Below are positions 55,260-64,000 of a DNA stretch of 64,000 bases, in pieces. The notes beneath the pieces were generated by a model, which did not search any database, was not told the DNA's origin, and saw only the letters and a list, made by a program, of their open reading frames with translations. The number at the start of each line of letters is the position of its first letter. Position 1 is the first letter of the stretch. The translations under genes and the position numbers were made by a program. This DNA is from Tahibacter amnicola (lineage in GTDB: Bacteria; Pseudomonadota; Gammaproteobacteria; Xanthomonadales; Rhodanobacteraceae): contig NZ_CP104694.1 of NCBI RefSeq assembly GCF_025398735.1, positions 5,235,465 to 5,299,464 of the forward strand. Direction: 5' to 3'.

Positions 55260-57047
55260 ATGGCTATTGCATCGACCGCACCACAGGAACTCCTGGGCCA
55301 TCCCAAGGGGCTCTACGTCTGTTTTCTGACCGAAATGTGGGAGCGCTTCGCCTTCTACGGGATGAAGGCCCTGCTCCTGATGTATCTGACCAAATACCAC
55401 CTGTTCACGGACGCCAACGGGTACCTGCTGCTGGGCACGTACGCGGGCCTGGCCTACGCCCTGCCCCTGATCGGCGGCATGCTGGCCGACCGCTACCTCG
55501 GCATGCGCAAGGCGGTGGTCTTCGGCGGCCTGCTGCTGGTGATCGGCCAGTTCGGCATGGGCTACATCGGCCAGGCGGCCACGGGTACGCCGGATGCGGC
55601 CGTCCGCGATGCGCTGGCCGTGCAGATCATGTATGCCTCGCTGGCGTTGATCGGCGTCGGCGTCGGATTTCTCAAACCGAACATTTCCACGATTGTCGGG
55701 CGCCTCTACCCGGAGAACGATCCGCGGCGTGACTCGGGCTTCACCATCTTCTATGCCGGCATCAATCTCGGGGCGATGCTGTCGAGCCTCGTCGTCGGCT
55801 ACATCGGCTTCAACGTCGGCTGGGGCTGGGGCTTCGGTCTTTCCGGCGCGCTGATGCTGGTGGGCCTGATCCAGTTCCTGTGGGGCCAGCGCTACCTGGA
55901 CGGCCATGCCGAGCCGCCGGACGCACAGGCCTTGCGCAAACCGGTCCTGGCCGGGCTGTCGGCCGAATGGCTGATCTATCTCGGCGGTATCCTCGTCACC
56001 GTCGCGATGTGGCAGGTGCTGCAGATCCGCATCGATTTCAGCTTCCTGGGCGGCATGTTCGGCGGCCACGAAGTCACGCTGACCGAGGTGCTGGCGGTCA
56101 TTCTCGGCATCGGCCTGTTCATCTGGTTCGGCTGGTTCCTGTTCTCCGGCATCACCGCGCAGGAGCGCGGCCGGATGATCGTACTGATGGTGCTGATCGT
56201 GGTCAGCGCGCTGTTCTGGGGCCTGTACGAACAGACCTACGGCACCTGGGTGGCCTTCAACGACCGGCTGATGTCGACCGAATTCTTTCCGGGCATGATG
56301 ACGGTGAAAGACCCGCCGCTGCCCTGGTCCATCCTTTCGCTGATTGTGATTCCGCTGGGTTTCGTCGCGGCCATGAAACTGGATGCCGCGCGCGCGTCGC
56401 TTGGCAAGGGCATCATCGCGGCCATCACCGTCGTGATGCTGGTGTGCCTGGTCCACGATGTCTTTATCGTCAAGCAGAACGCCGGGTCCCTCACCTTCCT
56501 GGGCTCACTCTTCGTCATCCTGCTAACGCCGGTGTTCACCGCCCTGTGGCCGATCCTCGACAAGTACGGCATCAATCCGTCCTCACCGGCAAAGTTCGGC
56601 ATTGGTCTGATTTTCGCGGGCCTGGCGACGGGCATCCTGATGTATGCCGCCAAGCAGTCCGACGGCAGCCAGCTCATCTCCGTGTGGTGGCTGGTGGCCG
56701 CCTATTTCGTGCTGGAACTGGGCGAGATGGTGCTGTCACCGATCGGGCTGTCGGCGGTGACGCAGCTGTCGGTGTCACGCGTTGTCGGCCTGATGATGGG
56801 GGCCTGGTTCCTGTTCTCGGCCTTCGGCGAAATCATCGCCGGGCGCTTCGGCACCTGGGCCGCCATCACGCCGAATCCGGACGGCACCTTCGACAAGGCG
56901 AAGGCGCTGGCGGTCTACAGTGACGTGTTCGGCGATCTGATGTGGATCGGTGTCGGTGCCGGTGTGGTCATGCTGGCGCTGGCACCGATCCTGGCGCGCA
57001 CGATGCGTGCCGCCCCGGCACACGGCGTCGTCGCCAGCGCGTCCTGA
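55260..57047 (+). CDS. POT/PTR-family proton-coupled oligopeptide transporter
   Basis: Imports di- and tripeptides with protons across the inner membrane. 595 residues, about 14 helices. The TM1 signature is EMWERFAFYGMKALLLMY (ExxERFxYY type); the PTR motif GGMLADRYLGMRKAV follows TM2 and FYAGINLGAMLSSLVVGYIG is the second PTR signature. LYEQTYGTW (TM7) and LELGEMVLSPIGLSAVTQL (TM10) carry substrate-binding residues. ATG at 55260. Divergent from the S9 peptidase. Confidence 0.95.
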   Translation: MAIASTAPQELLGHPKGLYVCFLTEMWERFAFYGMKALLLMYLTKYHLFTDANGYLLLGTYAGLAYALPLIGGMLADRYLGMRKAVVFGGLLLVIGQFGMGYIGQAATGTPDAAVRDALAVQIMYASLALIGVGVGFLKPNISTIVGRLYPENDPRRDSGFTIFYAGINLGAMLSSLVVGYIGFNVGWGWGFGLSGALMLVGLIQFLWGQRYLDGHAEPPDAQALRKPVLAGLSAEWLIYLGGILVTVAMWQVLQIRIDFSFLGGMFGGHEVTLTEVLAVILGIGLFIWFGWFLFSGITAQERGRMIVLMVLIVVSALFWGLYEQTYGTWVAFNDRLMSTEFFPGMMTVKDPPLPWSILSLIVIPLGFVAAMKLDAARASLGKGIIAAITVVMLVCLVHDVFIVKQNAGSLTFLGSLFVILLTPVFTALWPILDKYGINPSSPAKFGIGLIFAGLATGILMYAAKQSDGSQLISVWWLVAAYFVLELGEMVLSPIGLSAVTQLSVSRVVGLMMGAWFLFSAFGEIIAGRFGTWAAITPNPDGTFDKAKALAVYSDVFGDLMWIGVGAGVVMLALAPILARTMRAAPAHGVVASAS

Positions 57048-57058
57048 GCAGCGCCTTC

Positions 57059-57090
57059 CGCCTCCGTGGCGCGCAAGCGCTGCGGAGGCG
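57059..57090. terminator. hairpin between convergent genes
   Basis: CGCCTCCG pairs with CGGAGGCG around an inner GCGC-AA-GCGC stem. No T tract, so it may act as a weak bidirectional terminator for the POT and EAL genes. Confidence 0.45.
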
Positions 57091-57099
57091 TCGCGATCG

Positions 57100-60000
57100 T
57101 CAAACGGATGTGCGCTGCCGGTAGGTCCGGAACGCTTCGCGCACCTGCTCGCGCAGATGGTCGTCGTTCCAGGGCTTGGTCAGGAAACGGAAGATTCCGC
57201 CCCGATTGACCGACTCGGTGACCGCTGCCAGATCCGGATAGCCGGACAGCATGATGCGAACGGTATCCGGGTACAGGTCTTTCGCGGTGTCCAGGAAGGC
57301 CGCACCGGACATGCCGCTCATGCGCTGGTCGGAAATGATCACCTGCACCGGATTGACGGCGAGAACTTCCAGCCCCTGCGGACCGCTGGCTGCGGTCAGG
57401 ATGCGGTAGCCCTCGCGCCGCAGCAACCGCTGCAAGGCGGCACGGATGGCAGCATCGTCGTCGACCACCAGCACGGTCCGCGCACTGTTATTCTCGGGCA
57501 CCGGCATTGCCAGGCGCTTTCCACTGCGTAGCAGGCTGAGGAAGGCGTCGGCGGCCAGCGCCGGACTGAAATAGTGCCCCTGTATTTCGTCGCACTCGTG
57601 GCGGACGAGGAAGTTCAGCTGCGCCTGGGTTTCCACACCCTCGGCGATGACCGTCTGGCGCAGCCGGTGCGCCATGGCAATGATCGCCGCTGCAATCGTC
57701 GCGTCTTCGACGTTCTGCGAGATATCGGCGATGAACATGCGATCGAGCTTGAGCGTGGAGAACGGCAGGCGCTTGAGTTGAGCCAGGGACGAATAGCCGG
57801 TACCGAAGTCGTCCATCGCCAGCCCGATCCCCAGCTGGCTGATCGCCTGCAGCACGCCGACGGAACGATCGATGTCCTGCATGACCGCGGTTTCGGTCAG
57901 CTCCAGCTCAAGAAACTTCGGACTGAGCCCCGAGCGCCCCAGCGCGTCGCGCACCGTTCTGAGAAGGTCGCCACGCAGCAACTGCGTCGCCGAAACATTG
58001 ATCGTAATCGGCACGATGTGCACGCCCGCCGCCAGCCAGGCCGCCTGCTGCGCGCAGACCGATCGCACGATCCATTCGCCGATCGCCACGATCATGCCGC
58101 TCTCTTCGGCGACGTGGATGAAATGCTCCGGCGACAGCAATCCGCGCGTGGGATGGCGCCAGCGGATCAGCGCCTCCGCACCGGAGGTCAGTCCCGTCGT
58201 GAGATCCACGCGCGGCTGGAAGTGCATCACGAACTGATCCTGCGCAATACCGGTACGCAGTTCTTCCTCGAGCGCCAGCTTCTCGGCGATACGTTCATTC
58301 ACTTCACGGGAGAAATACTGGAACCGTTCGGTGGACCGTTTCGCCTGCTTGAGCGCCGCCTCCGCACAGGAGTACAGCGCATCGACAGACTGGCCATCGA
58401 CCGGAAACAGCGCGATGCCGGCATGGGCCGTCAGGCGGATCGCCCGTCCCTCACTGACGAAGGGCTCGTCCAGGGCGGCGAACACCGTGTCCTGCAACAG
58501 CGCCGCCGCATCGTCCTCCCCGATGGGCGTTGCCAGCGCAAACAGGTCCGAACCGACGCGCGCAAAGGTATACGGCTCCTTGAGCGAGGCGTCCAGCCGG
58601 CGCGCGACAGCACGCAGCAGTTCATCGGCCGTGCTGCGCCCGAGAAGTTCATTGACCTGGCGGAAATGATCCAGATCGATCAGGACAACGGAAATCCGGT
58701 CGTGCCCGGGTGCGCTGGCGTGCAGGAACTGCGCAAGGCGATCGCGGAACAGCATCGCGTTCGGCAGTCCCGTCAGGTCGTCAAAATAGGCCAGGTATTC
58801 CAGGCGGGCCTTGTTTTCGATGCGGTCGAGCGCGACGGCAAGGTCGTCCACGATCCACTGCAGCAGTTCCACCTCCTCCGGCTCGAAATAATTCAATGCG
58901 TCCGCGTAAAGGACGAGCACGGCCACGACACGCTGGTCGACCACGACCGGGAACGCACCCATCGAGCGATGACCGCGCCGGTGCAGCTCGTCGTGTTCCG
59001 AAAGGAGCGTCGGGTCGGTTGATACGTCATTGACGATCACCGGACGCGCCACCAGTACAGCACGGGTCGCCGGGTGCGCGAGCTCGGCGGCCTCGACGCG
59101 CGTGGAGAAATAGGCCGGCTGCGAACCGGCGAGGTCACCACCGTGCGACGCCACGACGCGGCCCGTCCCCAAGGCGGTATCCACGACACCGGCCCAGGCC
59201 ATCGCGAACACACCGGCATCCACCGAAACGCGGCAGGCCTCGCGCAGCAGTTCGTCGCGCTCGCCGCTTTTCATCATCGCCGTCGTCAGGGATGCGACGA
59301 CGGAACGGAACCGGCCCAGGCGCACGATCTTGTCGTGCTGCTCCTTCCGTTCGGTGATGTCTTCGGCCACGGCGACAATGCGGTAGATATCACCGCCGCT
59401 GTTTCTGATCGGAAAGCCGCGTGCACGGATCCAGCGCAACTGGCCGTCCGGCCGGACGATGCGGTACTCGTGCTCGAAGCCCGCGGCACGCCCGCTGTCC
59501 GTATCGGTGCGCGCGACGCGGTCGCGGTCATCCGGATGAACCACGTCAAACCATGACGATGGCCGGTCGCGCAACGACTGGCAGCTCTTGCCCCACACCG
59601 TCGCGTAGGACGGACTGACGTAGAGCACCTCGTCGGTGCGCGCATCCACCAGGAAAAACACGGCGCTGATGTTCTCCGCCAGCTGGCGGAAACGCATTTC
59701 GCTTTCACGCAACTCGGCGATCGCCTGCCGGTGCGCCGTGATGTCTTCGGCGACGCCCGCCACGCGGTACAACACCCCGTGTTCGTCATAGATCGGAAAG
59801 CCGCGCGCGGCGATCCAGCGCACCGTGCCGTCGTCGCGGATGATCCGGTACTCGTACGCGAACCGCCCCTCCAGGTGCAGGTGCCGATTGCCCTGGTCAA
59901 CGACTGCACGGTCGTCCGGATGGATCAACTGCATCCATGAAAGCGGTGTTTCATACAGGCTCTGGCAGCTGCGTTGCCAGATCTCCTCGTAGGCCCTGCT

Positions 60001-60981
60001 GACATAGAGTATCTGCGTGTTGTCCGGTGTCATCAGGAACAGCACTTCTCCCACATGATCGGTCATCTGGTGGAAGCGCCGCTCAAACTCGCGCGAACGC
60101 TCGAACGTTCGGACCAGCACCAGCGACTGGCTGAGCACGGTCGGCAAGACACCGGATGAAACCAGCGCCGGAACGCCCGTTGCGCCGCTTGCGTCGATGC
60201 CCACCACCAGCGCACCGACGGTTTCGCCGTGGTAGGCCAACGGAAATACGCGACAGGTCTGTGCCCCCAGCGTCACCGTCCATTCGCCGGACTGGTCATC
60301 GTGAGCTGCGGCCATGAGCGAGCTCAGCCACCGGCGCAGCTGCACCAGTGCGTCGGCCGAAAGTCCGATAGCCGGCTCGATCATGACCACGCCGTCACTG
60401 CCGGCAAGACACAACGCCGCAGTGGTCAGCCCGGCGTGATTGATCGCATTCAGGAACGCAGCGCGCAGCGCCTCCGCCGGGTTGCCGCCGCGCGACAGCG
60501 CATCGGCAACCACACCGAGCACAGAGAAGGCCGCAGAAAACGTCTCCTCTGCGGAAGCGGCGTCTTCCATTGCGCACCCGGCTTCCTCATCGTCACCAGC
60601 AGGCCGCGCCACGTAATGCCGCACGGTCTCGAGCAACGAGGCGCTCGATACCGGCTTGACCAGCAAGGCGTCATAGCCGGCTGCGACAGCGTCGGCCTCG
60701 GCGATACCGGCAAGCCGGCCTGCAACGGCGACCAGGGGCAGGTCACCGGAATGCGGCAGGCCGCGCACGCTGGCTGCCAGGGCCAGTCCTTCAGCGTCCG
60801 CCCGCGTCAGGTCGTGCAGGACCAGATCGAAGTGTGCCAGCAGCAGCGCTTCCAGTGCCGCTGCCGTGTTGGTCGCCAGGGTGACGTGAAGACCATTCAA
60901 CGGCACGATCGCGCGCATGAGCCCGCTGGACTCGCAATCGCCGTCGACGACGAGGACATGTACGCCTTCCGCCGGCATCAT
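57100..60981 (-). CDS. REC-PAS-PAS-GAF-GGDEF-EAL-REC signalling protein
   Basis: Large soluble c-di-GMP-related protein, 1293 residues. Approximate order: degenerate N-terminal receiver (8-125, VLVVDGD, DLVLHDL), a GAF-like region (150-290), two PAS-PAC domains (300-420 and 425-550, each ending in a VAEDIT motif), a GAF domain (560-715), a GGDEF domain (725-885) whose signature is RVGSDLF, so it should not make c-di-GMP, an EAL domain (900-1145) with EALIRW, ELTETAVM, MDDFGTGYSS and EGVET intact, so phosphodiesterase activity is expected, and a C-terminal receiver (1170-1285) with VVDDDAAI, ISDQRMSGMSG and FLTKPW. ATG at 60981 has GAGGAGG upstream. Confidence 0.9.
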   Translation of the reverse strand: MMPAEGVHVLVVDGDCESSGLMRAIVPLNGLHVTLATNTAAALEALLLAHFDLVLHDLTRADAEGLALAASVRGLPHSGDLPLVAVAGRLAGIAEADAVAAGYDALLVKPVSSASLLETVRHYVARPAGDDEEAGCAMEDAASAEETFSAAFSVLGVVADALSRGGNPAEALRAAFLNAINHAGLTTAALCLAGSDGVVMIEPAIGLSADALVQLRRWLSSLMAAAHDDQSGEWTVTLGAQTCRVFPLAYHGETVGALVVGIDASGATGVPALVSSGVLPTVLSQSLVLVRTFERSREFERRFHQMTDHVGEVLFLMTPDNTQILYVSRAYEEIWQRSCQSLYETPLSWMQLIHPDDRAVVDQGNRHLHLEGRFAYEYRIIRDDGTVRWIAARGFPIYDEHGVLYRVAGVAEDITAHRQAIAELRESEMRFRQLAENISAVFFLVDARTDEVLYVSPSYATVWGKSCQSLRDRPSSWFDVVHPDDRDRVARTDTDSGRAAGFEHEYRIVRPDGQLRWIRARGFPIRNSGGDIYRIVAVAEDITERKEQHDKIVRLGRFRSVVASLTTAMMKSGERDELLREACRVSVDAGVFAMAWAGVVDTALGTGRVVASHGGDLAGSQPAYFSTRVEAAELAHPATRAVLVARPVIVNDVSTDPTLLSEHDELHRRGHRSMGAFPVVVDQRVVAVLVLYADALNYFEPEEVELLQWIVDDLAVALDRIENKARLEYLAYFDDLTGLPNAMLFRDRLAQFLHASAPGHDRISVVLIDLDHFRQVNELLGRSTADELLRAVARRLDASLKEPYTFARVGSDLFALATPIGEDDAAALLQDTVFAALDEPFVSEGRAIRLTAHAGIALFPVDGQSVDALYSCAEAALKQAKRSTERFQYFSREVNERIAEKLALEEELRTGIAQDQFVMHFQPRVDLTTGLTSGAEALIRWRHPTRGLLSPEHFIHVAEESGMIVAIGEWIVRSVCAQQAAWLAAGVHIVPITINVSATQLLRGDLLRTVRDALGRSGLSPKFLELELTETAVMQDIDRSVGVLQAISQLGIGLAMDDFGTGYSSLAQLKRLPFSTLKLDRMFIADISQNVEDATIAAAIIAMAHRLRQTVIAEGVETQAQLNFLVRHECDEIQGHYFSPALAADAFLSLLRSGKRLAMPVPENNSARTVLVVDDDAAIRAALQRLLRREGYRILTAASGPQGLEVLAVNPVQVIISDQRMSGMSGAAFLDTAKDLYPDTVRIMLSGYPDLAAVTESVNRGGIFRFLTKPWNDDHLREQVREAFRTYRQRTSV

Positions 60982-61263
60982 GGCGCAATCCTCCTCACCG
61001 ACCGGATCGGTCCGCGGGCCCTCGGCGGCAGGGTTCTGGCACTGCCGATGATTCCAGGTCTGTATGCCACAACTACACAACCCCGTCGACTTCGGCCACC
61101 GCGTCAATTTGCCGACGCGACCGGCGTGAGATGCCTTGCCCCGACAGTTCCTCGGCCCTGCGTGCGAAAGCGCCGTGGCGGAACTGTTACCGCCAATGAA
61201 ATCCGTCGCGGCGCGATCCAATCGTCGGACACCTGCAACGCACGTGCCGCCGGGGCGCCGCGA
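60982..61263. other. intergenic region upstream of the EAL gene
   Basis: 282 bp between two minus-strand genes. It holds the EAL gene's leader with GAGGAGG; I see no other feature and no clear terminator for the TonB receptor gene. Confidence 0.3.
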
Positions 61264-63528
61264 CTAGAATCGTGCGTCCACGCTCAGAAAGAGCAGGCGC
61301 GGCGCACCCTCCAGCAGGGTGGCAAATGCACCGGCGGGATCGGATTCCGTAAATCCGTTGCTCCCCAGCGTCGCAATATGGCGTTTGTCGAAGACGTTAT
61401 AGGCATCGAGCGCGATGCGCAGCTGACGGATGGGTCCGACCGTGCTCCGCTGCCAGGCAAGTCCGGCGTTCCACAGCCAGAAGCCGGCAATACGCTGGTC
61501 GTTTGTATATGTGTAATAACGTTCCGATGTGTACTTTCCGGCAAGCTGTGCCGTCAGATCGCCAAAGCGATACGTCACGCCGGCCGATGCCAGATGGCGC
61601 GGCGAGTCCACCATGGTCTTCCCGGCCACACCCACCAGAGTTCCGGATGACACGTAGTCCGACCGGTAAGTCGAATCGGTGTAGGCGACGCTGGCGAACG
61701 CGCTGGCGGACCCGACCGGGTTGATCAGCAGGGCCAGCTCCGCACCGCGGGTGCGCGCCGAACCGACGTTGGCGAACTGGTTGGGGCAGCTGACAACACC
61801 CGGGCATGGCACGATGACCAGCTGCCGATCCCGGAATTGCACGCCAAACACGCTGGCCGAGAGCTGGTAGAAATCACTGCGTCGACGGTACCCCAGCTCC
61901 ACGGTGCGCGACTGTTCCGGTCGCAGCGTCGGCTTGCTCTGGTCGAATGCCGCCTGGTCGAGCGACCACGCGCCGTTGACGCCTGGCCGGAATGCCGCCT
62001 GGTTTTCGCTGGTATTGGCGAATACATCACTGCGCGCATCGATACGCCAGCTGAGTCCGGCCTGCGGGAGAAACCCGTCCCTGGTCGTCAATCGGCCGCC
62101 GGCGCGTCCGGCAGCGACCACCGTGGCGTCGGTGATCACAGACTGCCCTTTGAAGCCGACGATCAGACGCAGCCGGTCGTCCGCCAGCGACCAGGTGTCC
62201 TGCAGGTACCACTGGCGAGTCCGCGTATCGAAACGCTGCCGGAACAGCAGGCCATCGAACTCGGCGGCGGCGAAGAAGCGGCCGTCGTCGATCGGCCCAT
62301 CGATATGCACGAAGCCGCGTCCGGCACCGTGCACGCTGTCCTCTGCCCACGCGCCCCCTTCCACACTGTGATCGCCAGCGACGAGCGAGAAGCCGGCGAT
62401 GACGCCGCTGCGCTCGATGTCGTAGCGCGTGATACGCAGGGCGACGGGAACCGTGGGCGAAGCGATGTAAGGCGTGAACCAATGGCCTTCGCCGACATTG
62501 CGATGGTAGTAGCCCACGGCATGCACGCCTGAGGCATCGTTCGGCCAGAAGTCGCCGCGCAGATAGACCAGGTCGTCATTGCGCAGCCCGCGTGCATCGT
62601 AATAGGCATCATCGCGCGTCGTGACGCAGCCGCTGAAGTGATCCGTGGCAGCAGCGACAGCGCGCTGCCAATCGGGGGCGTAGTTATCCCAGCCATAGCC
62701 GCAACGGCGGATCAGGCCGAGCGAGAGGTCCTGGTAGTCGGTTTCGTTGCGGCGTGAAAGGTCCGCATAGGCTGCCACACGCCCGCCATCCCACTCGTAG
62801 ACCAGCTTGGCATTGATCTGCCGCTGGATTTGTGCGGCATCGTCGCCCTTCCACTTGCCCGCGGCCTGGTGCATCGCAGAGAAGTACCCGCGCATTCCAC
62901 CCATGGGGCCGGTATCTACACGTGCAAAGCCACGCCGGGTGCCGTATTCGCCGACGGAAATCGCAGTTCGCGCCGCGTACGACGGCAGTGGATCGTCCGA
63001 ATGCAGCAGGACAGTGCCGCCCAGGTTGCTGGTGGACGCGGTACGCAGGGCGCCGGCGCCCTGGGCCAGCTCCAGCTCGCGCAGGTTTTCCGCCGTAATG
63101 GCCCGGTTGGGCGACAGGCCGTTGTGGTTGGCGTAGCTGTTATCGCCCAGGGGCACGCCGTCGAGCGTATAGCCGAGCTGATTCTGGTCGAACCCGCGAA
63201 TGGCAATCCGGTGCGACCACTCGTAGCTGCCCCAGGGGTCCGCCGCAACGAAATGCACGCCGGGCAGCTGTTCCAGCACCCGCAGCGGATTGATGCCCGG
63301 CGGACGGGTCCGAATGGCATCCGCCGCGACCCGCTGGACCTGGCGTGTTTCGCCATGCGCCACGACGGAAATCCCTTCCAGCGTGGTGGCGGAATCGCTT
63401 GCGGCACTGTCGCCGGGAGGCGTTGCACTCGCCGGCGCGTCCTCACCGGCGCGCGCTGCGATGCCGGGCGAAGCCGCCAGCACAACCGCGCATAACACGC
63501 CGACGCGTCGTCGATTGTTCGTTGCCAT
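61264..63528 (-). CDS. TonB-dependent outer-membrane receptor
   Basis: Energised outer-membrane importer. 754 residues: signal peptide (VLCAVVLAASPGIAARA), a TonB-box-like EGISVVAHG near 52-60, plug domain (about 60-175, LRVLEQLPGVHFVAADPWG and IAIRGFDQNQLGYTLDGVP) and a beta-barrel ending RLLFLSVDARF with the terminal Phe. SPEQ-like repeats and the two Cys pairs in the barrel are loop features. The ligand is not predictable from the sequence. A GntR gene is divergent from it, 361 bp away. Confidence 0.93.
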   Translation of the reverse strand: MATNNRRRVGVLCAVVLAASPGIAARAGEDAPASATPPGDSAASDSATTLEGISVVAHGETRQVQRVAADAIRTRPPGINPLRVLEQLPGVHFVAADPWGSYEWSHRIAIRGFDQNQLGYTLDGVPLGDNSYANHNGLSPNRAITAENLRELELAQGAGALRTASTSNLGGTVLLHSDDPLPSYAARTAISVGEYGTRRGFARVDTGPMGGMRGYFSAMHQAAGKWKGDDAAQIQRQINAKLVYEWDGGRVAAYADLSRRNETDYQDLSLGLIRRCGYGWDNYAPDWQRAVAAATDHFSGCVTTRDDAYYDARGLRNDDLVYLRGDFWPNDASGVHAVGYYHRNVGEGHWFTPYIASPTVPVALRITRYDIERSGVIAGFSLVAGDHSVEGGAWAEDSVHGAGRGFVHIDGPIDDGRFFAAAEFDGLLFRQRFDTRTRQWYLQDTWSLADDRLRLIVGFKGQSVITDATVVAAGRAGGRLTTRDGFLPQAGLSWRIDARSDVFANTSENQAAFRPGVNGAWSLDQAAFDQSKPTLRPEQSRTVELGYRRRSDFYQLSASVFGVQFRDRQLVIVPCPGVVSCPNQFANVGSARTRGAELALLINPVGSASAFASVAYTDSTYRSDYVSSGTLVGVAGKTMVDSPRHLASAGVTYRFGDLTAQLAGKYTSERYYTYTNDQRIAGFWLWNAGLAWQRSTVGPIRQLRIALDAYNVFDKRHIATLGSNGFTESDPAGAFATLLEGAPRLLFLSVDARF

Positions 63529-63889
63529 CGAACCGGGCTCAACCGCAACGGGCCACACGAAGTTGCCCGATCAGGGCACACGGCGATCCGGGTCGACCGG
63601 CACACGCGCATCCATCCGGCAGCAACACGGTCGCCGGTTCGGCCCATCGTCCGATTCTTGCCACTTCCTTCCGCCGTAGAGGCAGGATGCCACAAATCGA
63701 TCGACCGGGCATGCGGCTGCGCGGCACGCGGACTGCACAGAAAAAGTTTACCAGGGTACTTTTTTACGATGACGCGCCGGCGACAGCCGGCCGCGACATG
63801 ACCTTCACCGAAGTACGGTCAGCGTCATGTCCGCGCAACACGTCTTGGCGATGCTACCGCGTCTGCCCAGGCACGCCGGAGGACACCGC
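63529..63889. other. intergenic region between TonB receptor and GntR genes
   Basis: 361 bp with no gene. It should carry both divergent promoters. The A/T-rich patch at 63741-63770 holds nested palindromes and is the best operator candidate; elsewhere I see nothing distinctive. Confidence 0.4.
63741..63765. promoter_or_regulatory. candidate GntR operator (nested palindrome)
   Basis: AAAAAGT-N10-ACTTTTT, with TACC-AG-GGTA (63749-63758) inside. Located between the divergent TonB receptor and GntR genes. Confidence 0.4.
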
Positions 63890-64000
63890 ATGACGTCTGC
63901 AATACCGTTCGATCGTCACTCGGCCGAACCCCTTTGGCGGCAAATCGAACGCCACCTGAAACAGCGGATCGACCACACCGAATGGAAAGCCGGTGCACGC
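63890..64000 (+). CDS. GntR-family transcription regulator, 5' end only
   Basis: The first 37 codons. PLWRQIERHLKQRI followed by EWKAGAR is the opening of the GntR winged helix-turn-helix (usually continuing RLPSE). GGAGG seven bases before the ATG. The C-terminal domain is beyond the window, so the subfamily is unknown. Divergent from the TonB receptor, so it may control it. Confidence 0.85.
   Translation, partial: MTSAIPFDRHSAEPLWRQIERHLKQRIDHTEWKAGAR

Overview
The window is 64 kb of GC-rich DNA from a gammaproteobacterium. Its gene content points to the Lysobacterales (Xanthomonadales). The evidence is a his operon headed by a TrpR-family gene, the ~460-residue HisS, a TonB receptor next to a GntR gene, a secreted protein ending in LFRNGFE, a near-perfect Clp/CRP site before a secreted peptidase, and xanthomonad-like intergenic repeats. 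The assignment is an inference from genes and motifs; no 16S rRNA is present. There is no phage, IS, integron or CRISPR array, so this is ordinary chromosome with a few accessory islands.

Layout. (1) 0-9.5 kb, minus strand: the start of a PP-loop ATPase, a GAF-GAF-GGDEF diguanylate cyclase, then a complete his operon (TrpR-like regulator, hisG-D-C-B-H-A-F-I) in which almost every junction is a 4-nt stop/start overlap. Its promoter overlaps a perfect 8-bp inverted repeat, which suggests autorepression. (2) 9.7-17.5 kb: a membrane 7TMR-GGDEF cyclase, a secreted M14 carboxypeptidase behind a Clp/CRP site, an enlarged histidine-ammonia-lyase-like enzyme and hisS. (3) 17.8-20.3 kb: an RhlE-type helicase and a NagX-like membrane acyltransferase. 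(4) 20.3-26.3 kb, minus strand: a tight six-gene operon (KAS III-like synthase, metallo-beta-lactamase-fold hydrolase, SDR reductase, GT2 glycosyltransferase with a frameshift, an unrecognised 199-aa protein, GT1-like glycosyltransferase). It looks like a pathway for a glycosylated lipid or polyketide-like product and is the best candidate here for an undescribed system. (5) 26.5-34.1 kb: a tripartite-type RND pump operon with two different permeases and one lipoprotein adaptor.

(6) 34.5-43.3 kb: two tandem monohaem cytochromes c, nfuA, phhB, a degenerate CPBP membrane protein, and divergent rluC and rne. RNase E carries an in-frame minisatellite of 76 pentapeptide units (71 of PASTA type) in its C-terminal scaffold. 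(7) 43.4-48.2 kb: a NarL/FixJ response regulator, tRNA-Ser(UGA), a DPM1-like glycosyltransferase, lgt, rlmI and dgkA. (8) 48.4-52.5 kb: cstA-ybdD-glpQ and a conserved protein of unknown function. (9) 52.5-57 kb: a repeat patch, then a secreted S9 peptidase divergent from a POT peptide transporter, a natural peptide-scavenging pair. (10) 57-64 kb: a large REC-PAS-PAS-GAF-GGDEF-EAL-REC protein, a TonB-dependent receptor, and the first 37 codons of a GntR regulator.

Themes: peptide and amino-acid economy (his operon, HAL-like lyase, HisS, M14 and S9 peptidases, POT, CstA), envelope biogenesis (Lgt, DgkA, glycosyltransferases, RND pump), and c-di-GMP turnover (three proteins). Starts were chosen by homologous N-termini, ribosome-binding sites and overlaps. 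No database search was possible; family names come from motif recognition.
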